A DNA stretch of 64,000 nt from an uncultured Bacteroidales bacterium (GTDB lineage: Bacteria > Bacteroidota > Bacteroidia > Bacteroidales > UBA932). Shown piece by piece: positions 8,954 through 19,058 of the stretch. The notes under the pieces were generated by a model. That model did no database searches and was not told the origin of the DNA. It worked only from the letters and a program-made list of their open reading frames with translations. The position numbers were made by a program, and so were the translations under genes. Position 1 is the first letter of the stretch; every line of letters starts with the position of its first letter. The stretch is taken from positions 62,001 through 126,000 of the forward strand of contig CALUSC010000003.1 in assembly GCA_944323345.1 (NCBI GenBank). The letters are read 5' to 3'.

Positions 8954-9557
8954 CAGTATATCTTCTGAAGAATTGCAGAAACTGGAGTATGCCAGTTTCC
9001 CAGGTACGGCCAGTGTCATAGATTCTGTGGGCGCGGAATTCAATCGTGCCGTGAACTATCTCAGGTCGCAGAAGATACTCGGATTCGATACGGAAACCAG
9101 GCCATGTTTTTCTCCGGATCAGCCGCGGTACGGTGTCGCCCTTCTGCAGCTTTCCGGCCCTGAAAAGGCTTTTCTTTTCCGGATAAATTCTCTTGGAATG
9201 CACAGGCGTCTGTGCAATCTTCTTTCCAATGAAAAGATAATCAAGGTAGGGGCTGCCGTCAGGGATGACATAAAAGGTCTGCAGAAATACCGTGATTTTT
9301 CCCCGAAATCATTCATAGACCTTCAGGGCATGGTCGGTGAGTACGGGATAAAGGACAAGAGTGTCAAGAAGATGACTGCCATTATTCTCGGATTCAGGAT
9401 ATCCAAGACACAGCAATTGTCTAATTGGGAGGCCGAAGAACTTTCAGAGTCCCAGATAAGGTATGCCGCTACGGATGCCTGGGTCTGCCGTGAAATGTAT
9501 GTAAAACTCATGAATTCGGAAAAACTGTCCGTATCCGGAGAATCAGTAAAAATATAA
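8943..9557 (+). CDS. 3'-5' exonuclease, RNase D-like DEDDy family
   Basis: A 204-residue DnaQ-like 3'-5' exonuclease domain without the HRDC domains of full RNase D. ExoI motif: GFDTETRP. ExoII lies in KVGAAVRDDIKGL. ExoIII is the DEDDy-type Y-x3-D of RYAATDAW. This points to two-metal hydrolysis of RNA or DNA 3' ends; Bacteroidota genomes often carry such a one-domain version. ATG 8943 overlaps the lipoprotein stop by 11 bases and fits the family start. The rRNA methyltransferase follows after 7 bases. Confidence 0.87.
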   Translation: MYISSISSEELQKLEYASFPGTASVIDSVGAEFNRAVNYLRSQKILGFDTETRPCFSPDQPRYGVALLQLSGPEKAFLFRINSLGMHRRLCNLLSNEKIIKVGAAVRDDIKGLQKYRDFSPKSFIDLQGMVGEYGIKDKSVKKMTAIILGFRISKTQQLSNWEAEELSESQIRYAATDAWVCREMYVKLMNSEKLSVSGESVKI

Positions 9558-9564
9558 TCTGGCT

Positions 9565-10764
9565 ATGAAGAAAGTTGTTTTGAAAAAAGGCAGGGAAGAC
9601 TCCATTCTCCGCTTCCATCCGTGGGTGTTTTCCGGCGCCATTGCAGAAGTGCAGGGAAACCCGGCAGAAGGGGATCTGGTGGCTGTATACTCATGTGGCG
9701 GTGACTTTCTGGCATGCGGACACTGGCAGATCGGCTCCATTGCGGTAAGAATCCTCAGCTTCGATTCGGACGTGTTGCAGCCTGATTTCTGGAAAGTTAT
9801 GCTGGCCAGAGCATTGGACGTAAGAAAAGCCGCCGGTCTGGCAGGGGAGAATGCATCGGGTACGGATTGCTACAGGCTGGTGCACGGTGAAGGAGACAAT
9901 TTGCCGGGACTTATTGTGGATTATTATAACGGCGTATGCGTGATGCAGGCCCATTCTGCAGGCATGTTCAGAGCCAGGAAGCAGATAGCTGATGCGCTGC
10001 TCGAAGTATACGGAGAAAAACTTGAAGCCGTTTATGACAAAAGTTCCAGTACGGCCCCTTTCAAGGCAGGACTCGACCTGGTGGACGGATATCTTTACAG
10101 GAAACCTGGGTTTGCCGATGACCAGCAGACAGTTATGGAGAACGGACATAGATTCGTAGTGAACTGGACATCAGGTCAGAAGACTGGTTTTTTTCTGGAC
10201 CAGAGAGAAAACAGGGCTCTTGTGGAGCGTTATGCCGGGGGAAGGAGAGTCCTTAACCTGTTCTGTTATACAGGAGGGTTCTCTGTTTATGCGTTGGCCG
10301 GAGGAGCCGTGTCGGTAGTATCTGTGGACAGTTCCGGAAAGGCCATGGAACTGGTTGACCGCAATGTGCATCTCAACGGATTCGACGCCGCCAGGCACAC
10401 CGGTATATGCTGCGATGCAATAGATTATCTGAAAAATACGCAGGAAGGGAAATATGACCTGATAATAGTGGATCCTCCGGCATTCGCAAAACACAGAGGT
10501 GCATTGCGCAATGCATTGAGGGCATACCAGCGCCTGAATGCAGCCGCCATATCCAAGGTCGCTCCCGGAGGTCTTGTATTTACGTTCAGCTGTTCGCAGG
10601 TAGTCGACAAGGAGACTTTCGCGCTTACAGTCTTTTCGGCGGCAGCCCAGACAGGAAGAAGTGTCAGAATCCTCGACAGACTCAACCAGCCGGCTGATCA
10701 TTCAGTCAATATTTATCATCCCGAAGGTGAATATTTGAAAGGTTTGCTGCTGTATGTAGAATAA
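9565..10764 (+). CDS. rlmI: class I SAM-dependent rRNA (cytosine-C5) methyltransferase, RlmI-like
   Basis: A 399-residue protein with the RlmI architecture: an N-terminal PUA domain (about 1-75), a central EEHEE-type subdomain with the family block YRLVHGEGDNLPGLIVDYY, and a C-terminal Rossmann methyltransferase with TGFFLDQR, VLNLFCYTGGFSVYA (SAM motif I), IIVDPPAFAK (motif IV) and FTFSCSQVV. RlmI methylates C1962 of 23S rRNA in E. coli; the same target is likely. It is third in the directon starting at 7652 and is followed by the tRNA-Cys promoter. Confidence 0.85.
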   Translation: MKKVVLKKGREDSILRFHPWVFSGAIAEVQGNPAEGDLVAVYSCGGDFLACGHWQIGSIAVRILSFDSDVLQPDFWKVMLARALDVRKAAGLAGENASGTDCYRLVHGEGDNLPGLIVDYYNGVCVMQAHSAGMFRARKQIADALLEVYGEKLEAVYDKSSSTAPFKAGLDLVDGYLYRKPGFADDQQTVMENGHRFVVNWTSGQKTGFFLDQRENRALVERYAGGRRVLNLFCYTGGFSVYALAGGAVSVVSVDSSGKAMELVDRNVHLNGFDAARHTGICCDAIDYLKNTQEGKYDLIIVDPPAFAKHRGALRNALRAYQRLNAAAISKVAPGGLVFTFSCSQVVDKETFALTVFSAAAQTGRSVRILDRLNQPADHSVNIYHPEGEYLKGLLLYVE

Positions 10765-10766
10765 AT

Positions 10767-10797
10767 TTTGGATTTTCAGAAAAAACAGATATATTTG
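10767..10797 (+). promoter_or_regulatory. promoter of tRNA-Cys
   Basis: An exact Bacteroidota promoter: TTTG (10767-10770), a 19-base spacer, TATATTTG (10790-10797). It predicts a start near 10802, about 20 bases before the mature tRNA. Confidence 0.8.
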
Positions 10798-10822
10798 CAT
10801 TCCTTTTTGAAAAGTATGACAA

Positions 10823-10893
10823 GGTGCTATGGCCGAGTGGTTAGGCAATGGTCTGCAAAACCATGTACAGCAGTTCGATTCTGCTTGGCACCT
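10823..10893 (+). tRNA. tRNA-Cys (anticodon GCA)
   Basis: A 71-nt cloverleaf. Acceptor GGTGCTA pairs with TGGCACC, the D arm is GCC...GGC, the anticodon stem is ATGGT/ACCAT around loop CTGCAAA (GCA), and the T arm is AGCAG-TTCGATT-CTGCT. The discriminator base is T, unlike the U73-independent majority of tRNAs but normal for tRNA-Cys. The CCA end is not encoded. It sits between rlmI and wzi; no integrase or att duplication is visible nearby. Confidence 0.95.
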
Positions 10894-10926
10894 CTTTTAT
10901 TTTCTGTGTGAGTAAGCGCTTCGTTT

Positions 10927-12444
10927 GTGTTAAAGAAGATTATCATTTTATCATTTGCCCTGACCGCGTCCTTCTCACATCTGGCATTGTCCCAGACATG
11001 TAATCTGGATTGGGACGTTTCTTTATACGGAGCAGGAGCAAGCGGCAAGTCACTGCCTTTCTGGGCGGTAACTAACAAAAACGGTATTTTCCCCAATTCG
11101 CATAGCGGTTTTGTAGTAGCAGGTACTGATTTCAAGTATGCTTCCAAACCTGGCATCGACGTGTATGCCGGATTCAAGTTTTCCGGAGCAGTCACCCCGT
11201 CCGTGCTGGCAGGAGTAAGCGCAGCTCCGGAGATCAGGTGGGAGAACCGGTCGTTGCCGGGCCAGTCTGTCTGGAAAGGAATGATCGAGGAAGCTTATGC
11301 CGGTATCGGATGGAAGATGCTTCGGCTCGACCTCGGAATGATCGACAGGGAATATGATTACGGCGGACTGTCGCTTACCGGTGGAAATATCGTATGGTCC
11401 GGCAATTCCAGGAATATTCCGGGATATAATTTCCAGGTAAAATATTTCGAAGTACCCGGCACGAAAGGGATATTTTCCATCAAGGCTAATTATGCGGACT
11501 ACAAACTGTTTGATGACAGATATGTGGACCGTGCCATGTTGCATAACAAGTCGCTGTTCTTCAAATTCCGTCTCCACAAAAGGGTTCACTTCCAGATCGG
11601 ACTGGAACAGTGGTCTTTATGGGGTGGAATTTCCCCGACACTCGGCAGACAGCCTGATTCTTTCAATGATTATTTGCGGGTCGTGTGCGGTATGAGCGGA
11701 GGGAGCGATGCATCGGAAAGCGACCAGATCAATGCCCTCGGCGACCATCGCGGCAGGGAGAAGGTCATGATAGACTGGGCGGCCGACAAGTTTACGCTGT
11801 CGCTTGCCTATGACAAGCCTTTCGAGGACGGATCGGGAACCAGGTTCCAGAATCTTCCTGACGGGGTGTACACTCTTTTCTGTTCTTTCAATGACAAGGA
11901 CAGATGGGTATCTGACCTGCTGTACGAATTTGTCTATACCAAATGGCAGTCGGGCCCGTATCATGATACATCGCAGGATCCCGACAGAAAGGACGAGGAA
12001 TTCCAGATTCTTGGCGGACGGGACAACTATTTCAATAACGGCGAATACAAGTCCGGGTGGACGTATTTCGGCAGGACTATCGGCTTGCCGCTGATTACTC
12101 CGAAGCCTGTCAATGAAGACGGCATAGTCCTGGGAGTCTGCAACAACAGGGTAGTGGCGCATCATTTCGGCATGGCAGGCAAATTCGCCAGAAAGGTACC
12201 ATACCGCTTCAAGGCTACTTATTCGAAGAACTACGGACTGTATACCCAGAGTATAAAAGAACTGTTCGAGCAGGCGCCTGAACAGCTTTCTCTGGCGCTT
12301 GAAGTCGATTTCCCGCGCTTTGCTGAAAAACTGCCCCTGGCCGTATCCGTAGGAGTGTACGGCGATGTCGGGGAGTTGTACCAGAATAATTTCGGACTTA
12401 CTTTACGCCTGTCGTACGGCGGATCTTGGAAAACGGTCAAATGA
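10927..12444 (+). CDS. capsule assembly Wzi-family outer membrane protein
   Basis: A 505-residue protein with a signal peptide (about 1-22, cut near ALS-QT) and an outer-membrane beta-barrel rich in alternating aromatic strands, including the family-typical GKSLPFWAVTNKNGIFP near the N-terminus. Wzi anchors capsular or extracellular polysaccharide at the outer membrane. Start: an in-frame TGA at 10909-10911 limits the choice, and the only plausible codon is GTG at 10927. The two following genes supply UDP-uronates, so a capsule or exopolysaccharide role fits. It starts 33 bases after tRNA-Cys with no separate -7 box seen; read-through from the tRNA promoter is possible. Confidence 0.85.
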   Translation: MLKKIIILSFALTASFSHLALSQTCNLDWDVSLYGAGASGKSLPFWAVTNKNGIFPNSHSGFVVAGTDFKYASKPGIDVYAGFKFSGAVTPSVLAGVSAAPEIRWENRSLPGQSVWKGMIEEAYAGIGWKMLRLDLGMIDREYDYGGLSLTGGNIVWSGNSRNIPGYNFQVKYFEVPGTKGIFSIKANYADYKLFDDRYVDRAMLHNKSLFFKFRLHKRVHFQIGLEQWSLWGGISPTLGRQPDSFNDYLRVVCGMSGGSDASESDQINALGDHRGREKVMIDWAADKFTLSLAYDKPFEDGSGTRFQNLPDGVYTLFCSFNDKDRWVSDLLYEFVYTKWQSGPYHDTSQDPDRKDEEFQILGGRDNYFNNGEYKSGWTYFGRTIGLPLITPKPVNEDGIVLGVCNNRVVAHHFGMAGKFARKVPYRFKATYSKNYGLYTQSIKELFEQAPEQLSLALEVDFPRFAEKLPLAVSVGVYGDVGELYQNNFGLTLRLSYGGSWKTVK

Positions 12445-13505
12445 GGATTCTGGTCACAGGCGCAGCCGGTTTCATAGGTGCTGAATTGGTCATTGCACTT
12501 CTGCGGAAGTGCAATGATATACAGGTGCTCGGTCTGGACAATATGAGCGGCGGCTATGATATTTCCCTGAAAAATTACAGGCTGGAAAGGATAGAAGCTG
12601 CCGCTTCTGACTTAGGAAGGTCTTCATGGAAGTTTCTCGAAGGCGACATAGCCGAGAGCGGGACTGTACGGGACGTGTTTTCGGATTTCACTCCGGATAT
12701 AGTCGTGAATCTGGCGGCGCAGGCAGGAGTCAGGCGCAGCATAGATCTTCCTGAGCAGTATATAACATCCAATATAACAGGTTTTTTCAATATCCTGGAA
12801 GCTTGCAGGCATTCCTACGATAATCGCATGGCCGGAGTGAAACATCTCGTATATGCTTCAAGTTCATCCGTTTATGGTCTGAATACCGATATTCCGTATT
12901 CCACTGACGACAGGACTGACAGTCCGGTGTCCCTCTATGCGGCAACCAAGAAATGCGACGAGATGCTGGCCCATGCTTATTCGAAGCTGTATGATATCCC
13001 GGTGACAGGTCTCAGGTTCTTTACCGTTTACGGCCCTGCAGGACGTCCGGATATGGCCTATTATGATTTTACCGACAGGCTGGCGGCAGGAAAAAAGATT
13101 CGTATTTTCAATTATGGCCGCTGCCGGCGCGATTTTACCTATATCGATGATATCGTGGAAGGTATAATGCTGGTCATGAACAGTGCCCCGCAGAGGAAAA
13201 AAGGTGAAGACGGACTGCCTGTGCCGCCTTACAGGCTTTATAATATAGGCAACGGGAAGCCGGAGAATATCATGGATTTCGTGACCGTCCTGCATCAGGA
13301 ACTTATCCTGGCCGGCGTGCTTCCGGAAGGGCATAGCCTGGATGACAGCATGGAGCTTGTGCCCATGCAGCCCGGCGATGTTCCGGTCACCTATGCCGAC
13401 ACTGAAGCCATGAAGCGGGATTTCGGTTTCGAGCCGCATACGGATATCAGAACGGGGTTACGTAAATTTGCCTTATGGTACAAGGAGTTCCATAAAAACA
13501 GTTAG
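12441..13505 (+). CDS. NAD-dependent UDP-sugar epimerase (UDP-glucuronate 4-epimerase-like)
   Basis: A 354-residue extended short-chain dehydrogenase. NAD motif [11 protein letters not shown] near the N-terminus, [12 protein letters not shown], catalytic YASSSSVYG and Y-x3-K in [11 protein letters not shown], then [17 protein letters not shown], which is typical of UDP-GlcA 4-epimerases and gives UDP-galacturonate. ATG 12441 overlaps the wzi stop in an ATGA, so the two are translationally coupled. The next gene makes UDP-glucuronate, its likely substrate. Confidence 0.88.
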   Translation: MRILVTGAAGFIGAELVIALLRKCNDIQVLGLDNMSGGYDISLKNYRLERIEAAASDLGRSSWKFLEGDIAESGTVRDVFSDFTPDIVVNLAAQAGVRRSIDLPEQYITSNITGFFNILEACRHSYDNRMAGVKHLVYASSSSVYGLNTDIPYSTDDRTDSPVSLYAATKKCDEMLAHAYSKLYDIPVTGLRFFTVYGPAGRPDMAYYDFTDRLAAGKKIRIFNYGRCRRDFTYIDDIVEGIMLVMNSAPQRKKGEDGLPVPPYRLYNIGNGKPENIMDFVTVLHQELILAGVLPEGHSLDDSMELVPMQPGDVPVTYADTEAMKRDFGFEPHTDIRTGLRKFALWYKEFHKNS

Positions 13506-13512
13506 TAAGGAA

Positions 13513-14832
13513 ATGAATCAGAAAATAGCTATAGCCGGAACCGGATATGTAGGACTTTCGATGGCGATACTGCTTTCGCAGCACAATAAGGTGACTGCCG
13601 TGGACATAATTCCTGAAAAAGTCAGTCTGATCAACAGCGGCAAATCGCCTGTCCAGGATGATTATATCGAAAAATATCTGGCAGAAAAGAATCTTGACCT
13701 GACTGCGACCACCGACGGGGTTTCCGCATATCGTGACGCCGACTGGGTGATAGTCGCGGCTCCGACTAATTATGACAGCAAACTGAATTTTTTCGATACG
13801 AGCCATGTGGAAGAGGTGATAAATCTGGTATTGTCCGTGAATCCTGATGCGGTTATCGTGATAAAAAGTACTATACCGGTAGGTTATTGCCGCAGTTTAT
13901 ATGCAGGATATGCGGAAAAGTTCCGGACGGATCCGAATCTCGCCGGCAAAAAACTGAAACTCCTTTTTTCCCCGGAATTTCTGAGAGAAAGCAAGGCTCT
14001 GTACGATAATCTGTATCCGTCGAGAATCATCGTAGGATATCCGAGATCCGGGAACTGGCCGGAAGAGACAAGGGCTGCAGCCGGGGATGTTATCGGCGAC
14101 TGCCTGGAAGATTCGGCCCGCAAATTCGCCGCACTTCTCCAGGAGGGTGCTCTGGCCGGTAACGTGCCTACGCTTTTCATGGATCTGGAAGAGGCGGAAG
14201 CTGTAAAGCTGTTCGCCAACACATATCTGGCCCTGAGGGTATCGTATTTCAATGAACTGGATACTTATGCCGAGCTAAAAGGGTTGGATACAAAGGCTAT
14301 AATAAAAGGTGTATGTCTTGATCCGAGGATAGGGGACCACTATAACAATCCGTCTTTCGGTTATGGCGGATACTGTCTGCCGAAGGATGCCAAGCAGCTC
14401 CTGGCAAACTATAAGGATGTTCCTGAAAATCTGATAGAAGCGATAGTGGAAAGCAACAGGACCAGAAAAGACTTCATCGCAGACCGTGTTCTGGAGAAAG
14501 CAGGGTATTATACCTCCAACAGCGACTGGGATCAGGCTCACGAACATCAGGTGGTCGTGGGAGTCTACCGGCTTACCATGAAGTCCAATTCCGACAATTT
14601 CCGCCAGAGTTCCATTCAGGGTGTGATGAAAAGGATAAAGGCGAAAGGGGCGACAGTCATAGTATATGAGCCTTCACTGGAAAACGGAACCACTTTTTTC
14701 GGCAGCGAAGTGGTGAATGATCTGGATGACTTCAAGGCGAGAAGCCGTTGTATCATAGCCAACAGATATGATTCCGTCCTGGATGACGTAAAGGACAAGG
14801 TTTATACGAGGGACATATTCAAACGCGACTGA
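13513..14832 (+). CDS. ugd: UDP-glucose 6-dehydrogenase
   Basis: A 439-residue nucleotide-sugar dehydrogenase oxidising UDP-glucose to UDP-glucuronate with two NAD+. [10 protein letters not shown] binds NAD, and the active-site Cys lies in [15 protein letters not shown], with [15 protein letters not shown] before it. The last domain ([20 protein letters not shown]) is the UDP-binding part. It follows the epimerase by 7 bases. Its 3' end overlaps the converging birA gene by 14 bases, so no terminator fits between them. Confidence 0.93.
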   Translation: MNQKIAIAGTGYVGLSMAILLSQHNKVTAVDIIPEKVSLINSGKSPVQDDYIEKYLAEKNLDLTATTDGVSAYRDADWVIVAAPTNYDSKLNFFDTSHVEEVINLVLSVNPDAVIVIKSTIPVGYCRSLYAGYAEKFRTDPNLAGKKLKLLFSPEFLRESKALYDNLYPSRIIVGYPRSGNWPEETRAAAGDVIGDCLEDSARKFAALLQEGALAGNVPTLFMDLEEAEAVKLFANTYLALRVSYFNELDTYAELKGLDTKAIIKGVCLDPRIGDHYNNPSFGYGGYCLPKDAKQLLANYKDVPENLIEAIVESNRTRKDFIADRVLEKAGYYTSNSDWDQAHEHQVVVGVYRLTMKSNSDNFRQSSIQGVMKRIKAKGATVIVYEPSLENGTTFFGSEVVNDLDDFKARSRCIIANRYDSVLDDVKDKVYTRDIFKRD

Positions 14833-15664
14833 TATCGTCTTCCGAAGGGATTATATATGCGATTTCCTTGAATCCGAATTCTCTTACCGAGCCATCGGCA
14901 AGCCTTATCTCCAGCATCCCGCTGCCGCCGATTCCGATGATTGTGCCTTTGAAGACTTTTTTCCCGGCACTGTCTTCCTCCAGTACGGCATTTGCCGGAA
15001 GATAAGCCGGGCGTTCTCCCATGTCTGCAAAGCATGTTTCCGCACCTTTTTTGTACAGAAGCGCTTCATACTCTTCCTTCAGCTCTTCCGGTGAATATAT
15101 GGTCCCGATGCTTTCGGAGAATATTTCCATGAATTCTTCGAGAAGTTTTTCCGTATCGAATGATTTTCCAGTGACTGCTGACATCGATGTCGGGTTCGGG
15201 AGCCGGGAAGAAAAAGAGGTCTGGTTTACATTCAGCCCTATTCCGATGACAGATGTCCGGAGGAATTCTCCGGACAATGAATTTTCGACAAGCATCCCTG
15301 AAATTTTCCTGTTTCCGACGTAAATGTCATTCGGCCATTTTATTCTGGCGTCTATGCCATGCCGTGACAGCAGACGGCATTGTGCCAGGGTCGCAGCTTC
15401 GGAAATGCGGAACTGGTCGCCGGCACGGATGCATCCGGATGTTCCGCCTGCCGGCTGCGGCATTGTGCAGAAGCGCAAAAAGATGCTGAAAGTAAGGTTC
15501 ATCCCTTTTTCGGCTTCCCAGATGTTTCCTCTCTGTCCGCGTCCTGCTGTCTGACAGTGTGCTGCCAGGACTGACATATTGTCAAGTGTGTCGGAATGCC
15601 TCAGGGCTTCATCGTTCGTGGAGTCCAGTGTGTCATACCATTTGATGTCATACTTCTTTCCCAT
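14819..15664 (-). CDS. birA: biotin--[acetyl-CoA-carboxylase] ligase
   Basis: A 281-residue monofunctional biotin protein ligase: it adenylates biotin and attaches it to the BCCP lysine. Motifs: [27 protein letters not shown] (biotinyl-AMP loop), [20 protein letters not shown] and GIGLNVNQ, then an SH3-like C-terminal domain ([16 protein letters not shown]). There is no N-terminal HTH, so it is not an autoregulator as in E. coli. The ATG at 15664 fits the catalytic domain start; upstream in-frame codons lie in a repeat and are unlikely to be translated. Confidence 0.9.
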   Translation of the reverse strand: MGKKYDIKWYDTLDSTNDEALRHSDTLDNMSVLAAHCQTAGRGQRGNIWEAEKGMNLTFSIFLRFCTMPQPAGGTSGCIRAGDQFRISEAATLAQCRLLSRHGIDARIKWPNDIYVGNRKISGMLVENSLSGEFLRTSVIGIGLNVNQTSFSSRLPNPTSMSAVTGKSFDTEKLLEEFMEIFSESIGTIYSPEELKEEYEALLYKKGAETCFADMGERPAYLPANAVLEEDSAGKKVFKGTIIGIGGSGMLEIRLADGSVREFGFKEIAYIIPSEDDISRV

Positions 15665-15686
15665 TGGTGCGGAATTTGATTGACTG

Positions 15687-15731
15687 CGCCTCGGCATAAC
15701 AAATAAATTTGCTCTGCTCTCGGCTTCTGCG
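15687..15731. repeat. 45-bp direct repeat, copy 1
   Basis: Begins cgcctcggcataac and ends gcttctgcg. It is identical over 45 bp to 15763-15807. It contains a TTTG (15708-15711) placed as a -33 element; 19 bases later comes GATATTTG (15731-15738), one base off the -7 consensus. Confidence 0.9.
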
Positions 15732-15762
15732 ATATTTGGCTTGCGGCCACATATACTGTTTA

Positions 15763-15807
15763 CGCCTCGGCATAACAAATAAATTTGCTCTGCTCTCGGC
15801 TTCTGCG
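15763..15807. repeat. 45-bp direct repeat, copy 2
   Basis: Exact copy of 15687-15731 with a 76-bp period. Its TTTG at 15784-15787 forms a complete promoter with the TATATTTG that follows directly after the repeat. Confidence 0.9.
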
Positions 15808-15815
15808 TATATTTG
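15784..15815 (+). promoter_or_regulatory. promoter of the rsfS-ftsH-cdsA operon
   Basis: TTTG (15784-15787), a 20-base spacer and TATATTTG (15808-15815): a full consensus match. The -33 element lies inside repeat copy 2. A second TATATTTG at 15828-15835 may act as an alternative -7 box but lacks a TTTG at the right distance. The predicted leader is about 60 nt. Confidence 0.75.
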
Positions 15816-15878
15816 TTATTTAATGCGTATATTTGCCATTTAAATTGTAAAATTAATATAATATTTAAGAAATACCGG

Positions 15879-16241
15879 ATGGAGAACAACGAAATCGCAG
15901 TCATTGCTGATGCGATGCTGGAAAAGAAAGGATTGAATGTCGTATCGCTTGACCTGAGGACGATCGGAACTGCAATTTCCGATTATTTTATCGTGTGCAA
16001 CGCTGATTCCACTACTAACGTAAATGCAATAGCCGACAATATCGAAGACAGGATGATTGAAAAGTGCGGAAGAAAAGTCCTCCGCTCGCAGGGAAAGGAA
16101 AACTCTTTCTGGATTATCCTTGACTACGGGGATATCGTCGTGCATGTTTTCCAGACAGAATACAGGGAATTCTATCGTCTGGAAGCCTTGTGGGCAGATG
16201 CGGCAAGAACTGAATATCAGGATGCTGCCGGAAGCCTGTAA
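15879..16241 (+). CDS. rsfS: ribosome silencing factor RsfS
   Basis: A 120-residue RsfS/Iojap (DUF143) protein, which binds ribosomal protein uL14 and blocks subunit joining when nutrients are scarce. Family landmarks: LDLRTIGTAISDYFIVCNA, then a nucleotidyltransferase-like fold ending in WIILDYGDIVVHVFQTEYREFYRLE. ATG 15879 gives the usual length. ftsH follows 19 bases later, a common Bacteroidota arrangement. Confidence 0.93.
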   Translation: MENNEIAVIADAMLEKKGLNVVSLDLRTIGTAISDYFIVCNADSTTNVNAIADNIEDRMIEKCGRKVLRSQGKENSFWIILDYGDIVVHVFQTEYREFYRLEALWADAARTEYQDAAGSL

Positions 16242-16260
16242 TATTTATCTGAGTAAAATA

Positions 16261-18195
16261 ATGGACAACAATTCAAATAACGGCAGTCGTAGACAGGATT
16301 CGAGAAAGACTGTCAGCTTTAAATTCAATTTTTCGTGGATCTATATGATTCTCATGTTGATAATCATATGGATGTTTTTCAATCAGGGCGGAGCCAATCC
16401 TCAGAAAATAGAGTGGGAAGATGTCAAGGAACAGATCCTTGCCGGAGATGTCAAGGAAATAGTTTTCGTGAGAAATGATTTCGAGGGGCGCGTGACCATC
16501 AAGCCGGACAGGCTTGAGAAATATGCGGACAAGTTCGGCGGGAATATTCCGGCCAAATCCCCGCATTTCATCTTCCTCGTATCCGCCAGTTTCAATCCAG
16601 AAGAGACGTTCGGGGCTTTGAACGATTCATTGCCGGAAAACGACAGATTCCGGCTTGTTATGGAGAATAATAATAAAGTGTGGGGTTCTCTCATCGAATG
16701 GCTTCTGTTTCCGCTATTGTTTATCCTGATGTGGGTTTTCATGTTCAGGGGGATCAACAGAAATTCCGGAGCGGGCGGTCCTGGCGGGATCTTCAATGTG
16801 GGACGTTCGACCGGCAAACTTGCTGAAAAAAACAGCATTCAGGTGACATTCAAGGATGTAGCCGGTCTGTACGGAGCAAAGGAAGAAGTGATGGAAATCG
16901 TGGATTTCCTTAAAAACCCGAAAAAATATACCGCACTCGGCGGAAAGATTCCGAAAGGAGCACTCCTTGTGGGACCTCCGGGTACAGGTAAGACTCTGCT
17001 AGCAAAGGCAGTGGCAGGAGAGGCCAATGTTCCGTTCTTCTCCATTTCAGGGTCCGATTTCGTGGAAATGTTCGTCGGCGTAGGTGCGTCCAGAGTCAGG
17101 GATCTTTTCCGTCAGGCCAAGGAAAAGGCTCCGTGCATAGTTTTCATCGACGAGATCGATGCAGTCGGCCGCGCCAGAAGCAAGAATGTGGGCTTTTCAT
17201 CCAATGATGAACGGGAAAATACATTGAATCAGCTGCTTACGGAGATGGACGGTTTTGATTCCAATTCCGGCGTCATCATACTTGCTGCTACCAACAGGGC
17301 AGATATCCTGGACAAGGCATTGCTAAGGGCAGGCAGGTTCGACCGCCAGATACATGTGGATCTTCCTGACCTGAAAGAGCGTGAAGAAATTTTCAAGGTC
17401 CACCTCAAAGGTTTGAAACTCGCCCCGGATTTCGATGTTGAGTTTCTCGCCAAACATACTCCTGGCTTTTCCGGTGCGGACATAGCAAATGTCTGCAATG
17501 AAGCAGCACTTACTGCAGCAAGGAAAAACAAGTCCGAGATCGACAAGCAGGATTTCCTGGATTCCGTGGACAGGATAATAGGAGGTCTGGAGAGGAAGAA
17601 CAAGATCATCACTCCCGAAGAGAAGAAATCCATCGCTCATCATGAAGCCGGACACGCTACTGTAAGCTGGTTGCTTCCGAATGCAAATCCGCTTTTCAAA
17701 GTGACTATTGTTCCGCGAGGTCAGGCATTGGGTGCAGCCTGGTATCTGCCTGAAGAGAGACAGCTTGAAACCAGGGACCAGATGATGGACCAGATGTGCT
17801 CGCTGATAGGAGGAAGGGTGGCGGAAGAGATTGTCAACGGACAGCCTTCTACAGGCGCCCTGAATGATCTGGAGAGACTTACCAAGTCTGCATACGCTAT
17901 GGTCGTTTACTACGGAATGAGCGAAAAAATAGGTACTGTATCGTATTTTGATTCAACAGGTTCCAGAGGATATGAACTCAGTAAGCCTTATAGTGAGAAG
18001 ACTGCCGAACTGATAGATGAAGAGGTGAAGTCCCTCATCAACAAGATCCACGACAGGACTTATCGTATCCTCATGGACAACAAGGATAAATTCCTCGAAC
18101 TGGCAGCTCTCCTTCTTGAAAAGGAAGTTATTTTCGCCGATGACATGGAGAGGATATTCGGGCCGAGGGCCAATTCGAAAGAAGAAACGCTATGA
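16261..18195 (+). CDS. ftsH: ATP-dependent zinc metalloprotease FtsH
   Basis: A 644-residue membrane AAA+ protease that degrades misassembled membrane and short-lived cytosolic proteins. Two membrane helices (about 25-41 and 142-162) flank a periplasmic domain. Walker A GPPGTGKT (238-245), Walker [10 protein letters not shown], the SRH arginines in [10 protein letters not shown], and zinc site HEAGH (461-465) after SIAH. All key residues are present. ATG 16261 was chosen because it gives the normal FtsH N-terminus. The stop overlaps the cdsA start (ATGA). Confidence 0.97.
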   Translation: MDNNSNNGSRRQDSRKTVSFKFNFSWIYMILMLIIIWMFFNQGGANPQKIEWEDVKEQILAGDVKEIVFVRNDFEGRVTIKPDRLEKYADKFGGNIPAKSPHFIFLVSASFNPEETFGALNDSLPENDRFRLVMENNNKVWGSLIEWLLFPLLFILMWVFMFRGINRNSGAGGPGGIFNVGRSTGKLAEKNSIQVTFKDVAGLYGAKEEVMEIVDFLKNPKKYTALGGKIPKGALLVGPPGTGKTLLAKAVAGEANVPFFSISGSDFVEMFVGVGASRVRDLFRQAKEKAPCIVFIDEIDAVGRARSKNVGFSSNDERENTLNQLLTEMDGFDSNSGVIILAATNRADILDKALLRAGRFDRQIHVDLPDLKEREEIFKVHLKGLKLAPDFDVEFLAKHTPGFSGADIANVCNEAALTAARKNKSEIDKQDFLDSVDRIIGGLERKNKIITPEEKKSIAHHEAGHATVSWLLPNANPLFKVTIVPRGQALGAAWYLPEERQLETRDQMMDQMCSLIGGRVAEEIVNGQPSTGALNDLERLTKSAYAMVVYYGMSEKIGTVSYFDSTGSRGYELSKPYSEKTAELIDEEVKSLINKIHDRTYRILMDNKDKFLELAALLLEKEVIFADDMERIFGPRANSKEETL

Positions 18196-19022
18196 AAAAT
18201 CTGATTGTCAGAACACTTACGGGTGCAGGCTTTGTCGCGGTAGTCGTCCTCTGCCTCCTTCTGAACAAGTATTGTTTCGGAATCCTGATGGTGGGGCTTA
18301 TGACTGCCATGATGATAGAATTCTACAGGATGACCATGCGCGGGGAATATCTGTTCTCGCAGATACTTTCCATACTGGCTGCCATTGTCCTGTTTGCCTT
18401 GACTTATCTGTACCGGGGGTTCAACTTTCCGGGCAGACTGGTGATCCTGGCGATTATTCCGGTCTTTGTCGTGATGATAGACTCGCTGTATGTAAAGGAC
18501 AAGACTGATTTCGGCAAGTTCGCCAACATATATACTGCCTTGCTGTACATAGCAGTGCCTGTGGCGATGACCAATTTCGCGGTTTTCAATTCAGCCGGAC
18601 AGTACAGCGGACTCCTGCTCCTGGGCCTGTTCATCATAATATGGGTTTCCGACATAGGAGGTTACCTTTTCGGCATGAGTATAGGGCAGAAGTACGGAAA
18701 GAAACTATTTCCTGAAATATCCCCGAAAAAGTCATGGGCCGGATTCTGGGGAGGACTGTTGCTCGCGGTTGCCGCAGGCGTTGTCCTTCATTATACCGGA
18801 ATGTTGCGTTATCCTCTCTGTCACTGTATGATTCTGGCCGTGCTGATGAATATTTCAGGAGTCTACGGCGACCTGATCGAGTCCCAGTGGAAAAGATATT
18901 ATGCCATCAAGGATACCGGGACTATCATGCCTGGACACGGAGGTATCCTCGACAGGCTGGACAGCGCTCTGCTTGCATTGCCGGTAGGCATAATATATCT
19001 CGTGGTCCTCAATGTGCTCTGA
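18192..19022 (+). CDS. cdsA: phosphatidate cytidylyltransferase
   Basis: A 276-residue polytopic inner-membrane enzyme making CDP-diacylglycerol from CTP and phosphatidate. Around eight hydrophobic segments, then the family blocks ISPKKSWAGFWGG and the signature in YGDLIESQWKRYYAIKD, followed by PGHGGILDRLDS. It is translationally coupled to ftsH. The following psd-like gene continues the phospholipid pathway towards phosphatidylethanolamine. Confidence 0.95.
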   Translation: MKNLIVRTLTGAGFVAVVVLCLLLNKYCFGILMVGLMTAMMIEFYRMTMRGEYLFSQILSILAAIVLFALTYLYRGFNFPGRLVILAIIPVFVVMIDSLYVKDKTDFGKFANIYTALLYIAVPVAMTNFAVFNSAGQYSGLLLLGLFIIIWVSDIGGYLFGMSIGQKYGKKLFPEISPKKSWAGFWGGLLLAVAAGVVLHYTGMLRYPLCHCMILAVLMNISGVYGDLIESQWKRYYAIKDTGTIMPGHGGILDRLDSALLALPVGIIYLVVLNVL

Positions 19023-19058
19023 TAAGTCAAGATTATTTCGGCATTCTGTAAAATTTGC

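Noticed and set aside
10823..10893. tRNA-Cys as an integration site of a mobile element
   Set aside because: No integrase, no duplicated tRNA end and no foreign-looking genes follow.
15687..15807. A CRISPR array, because two identical 45-bp repeats flank a 31-bp spacer
   Set aside because: Only two copies, no cas genes nearby, and the repeats carry promoter elements.
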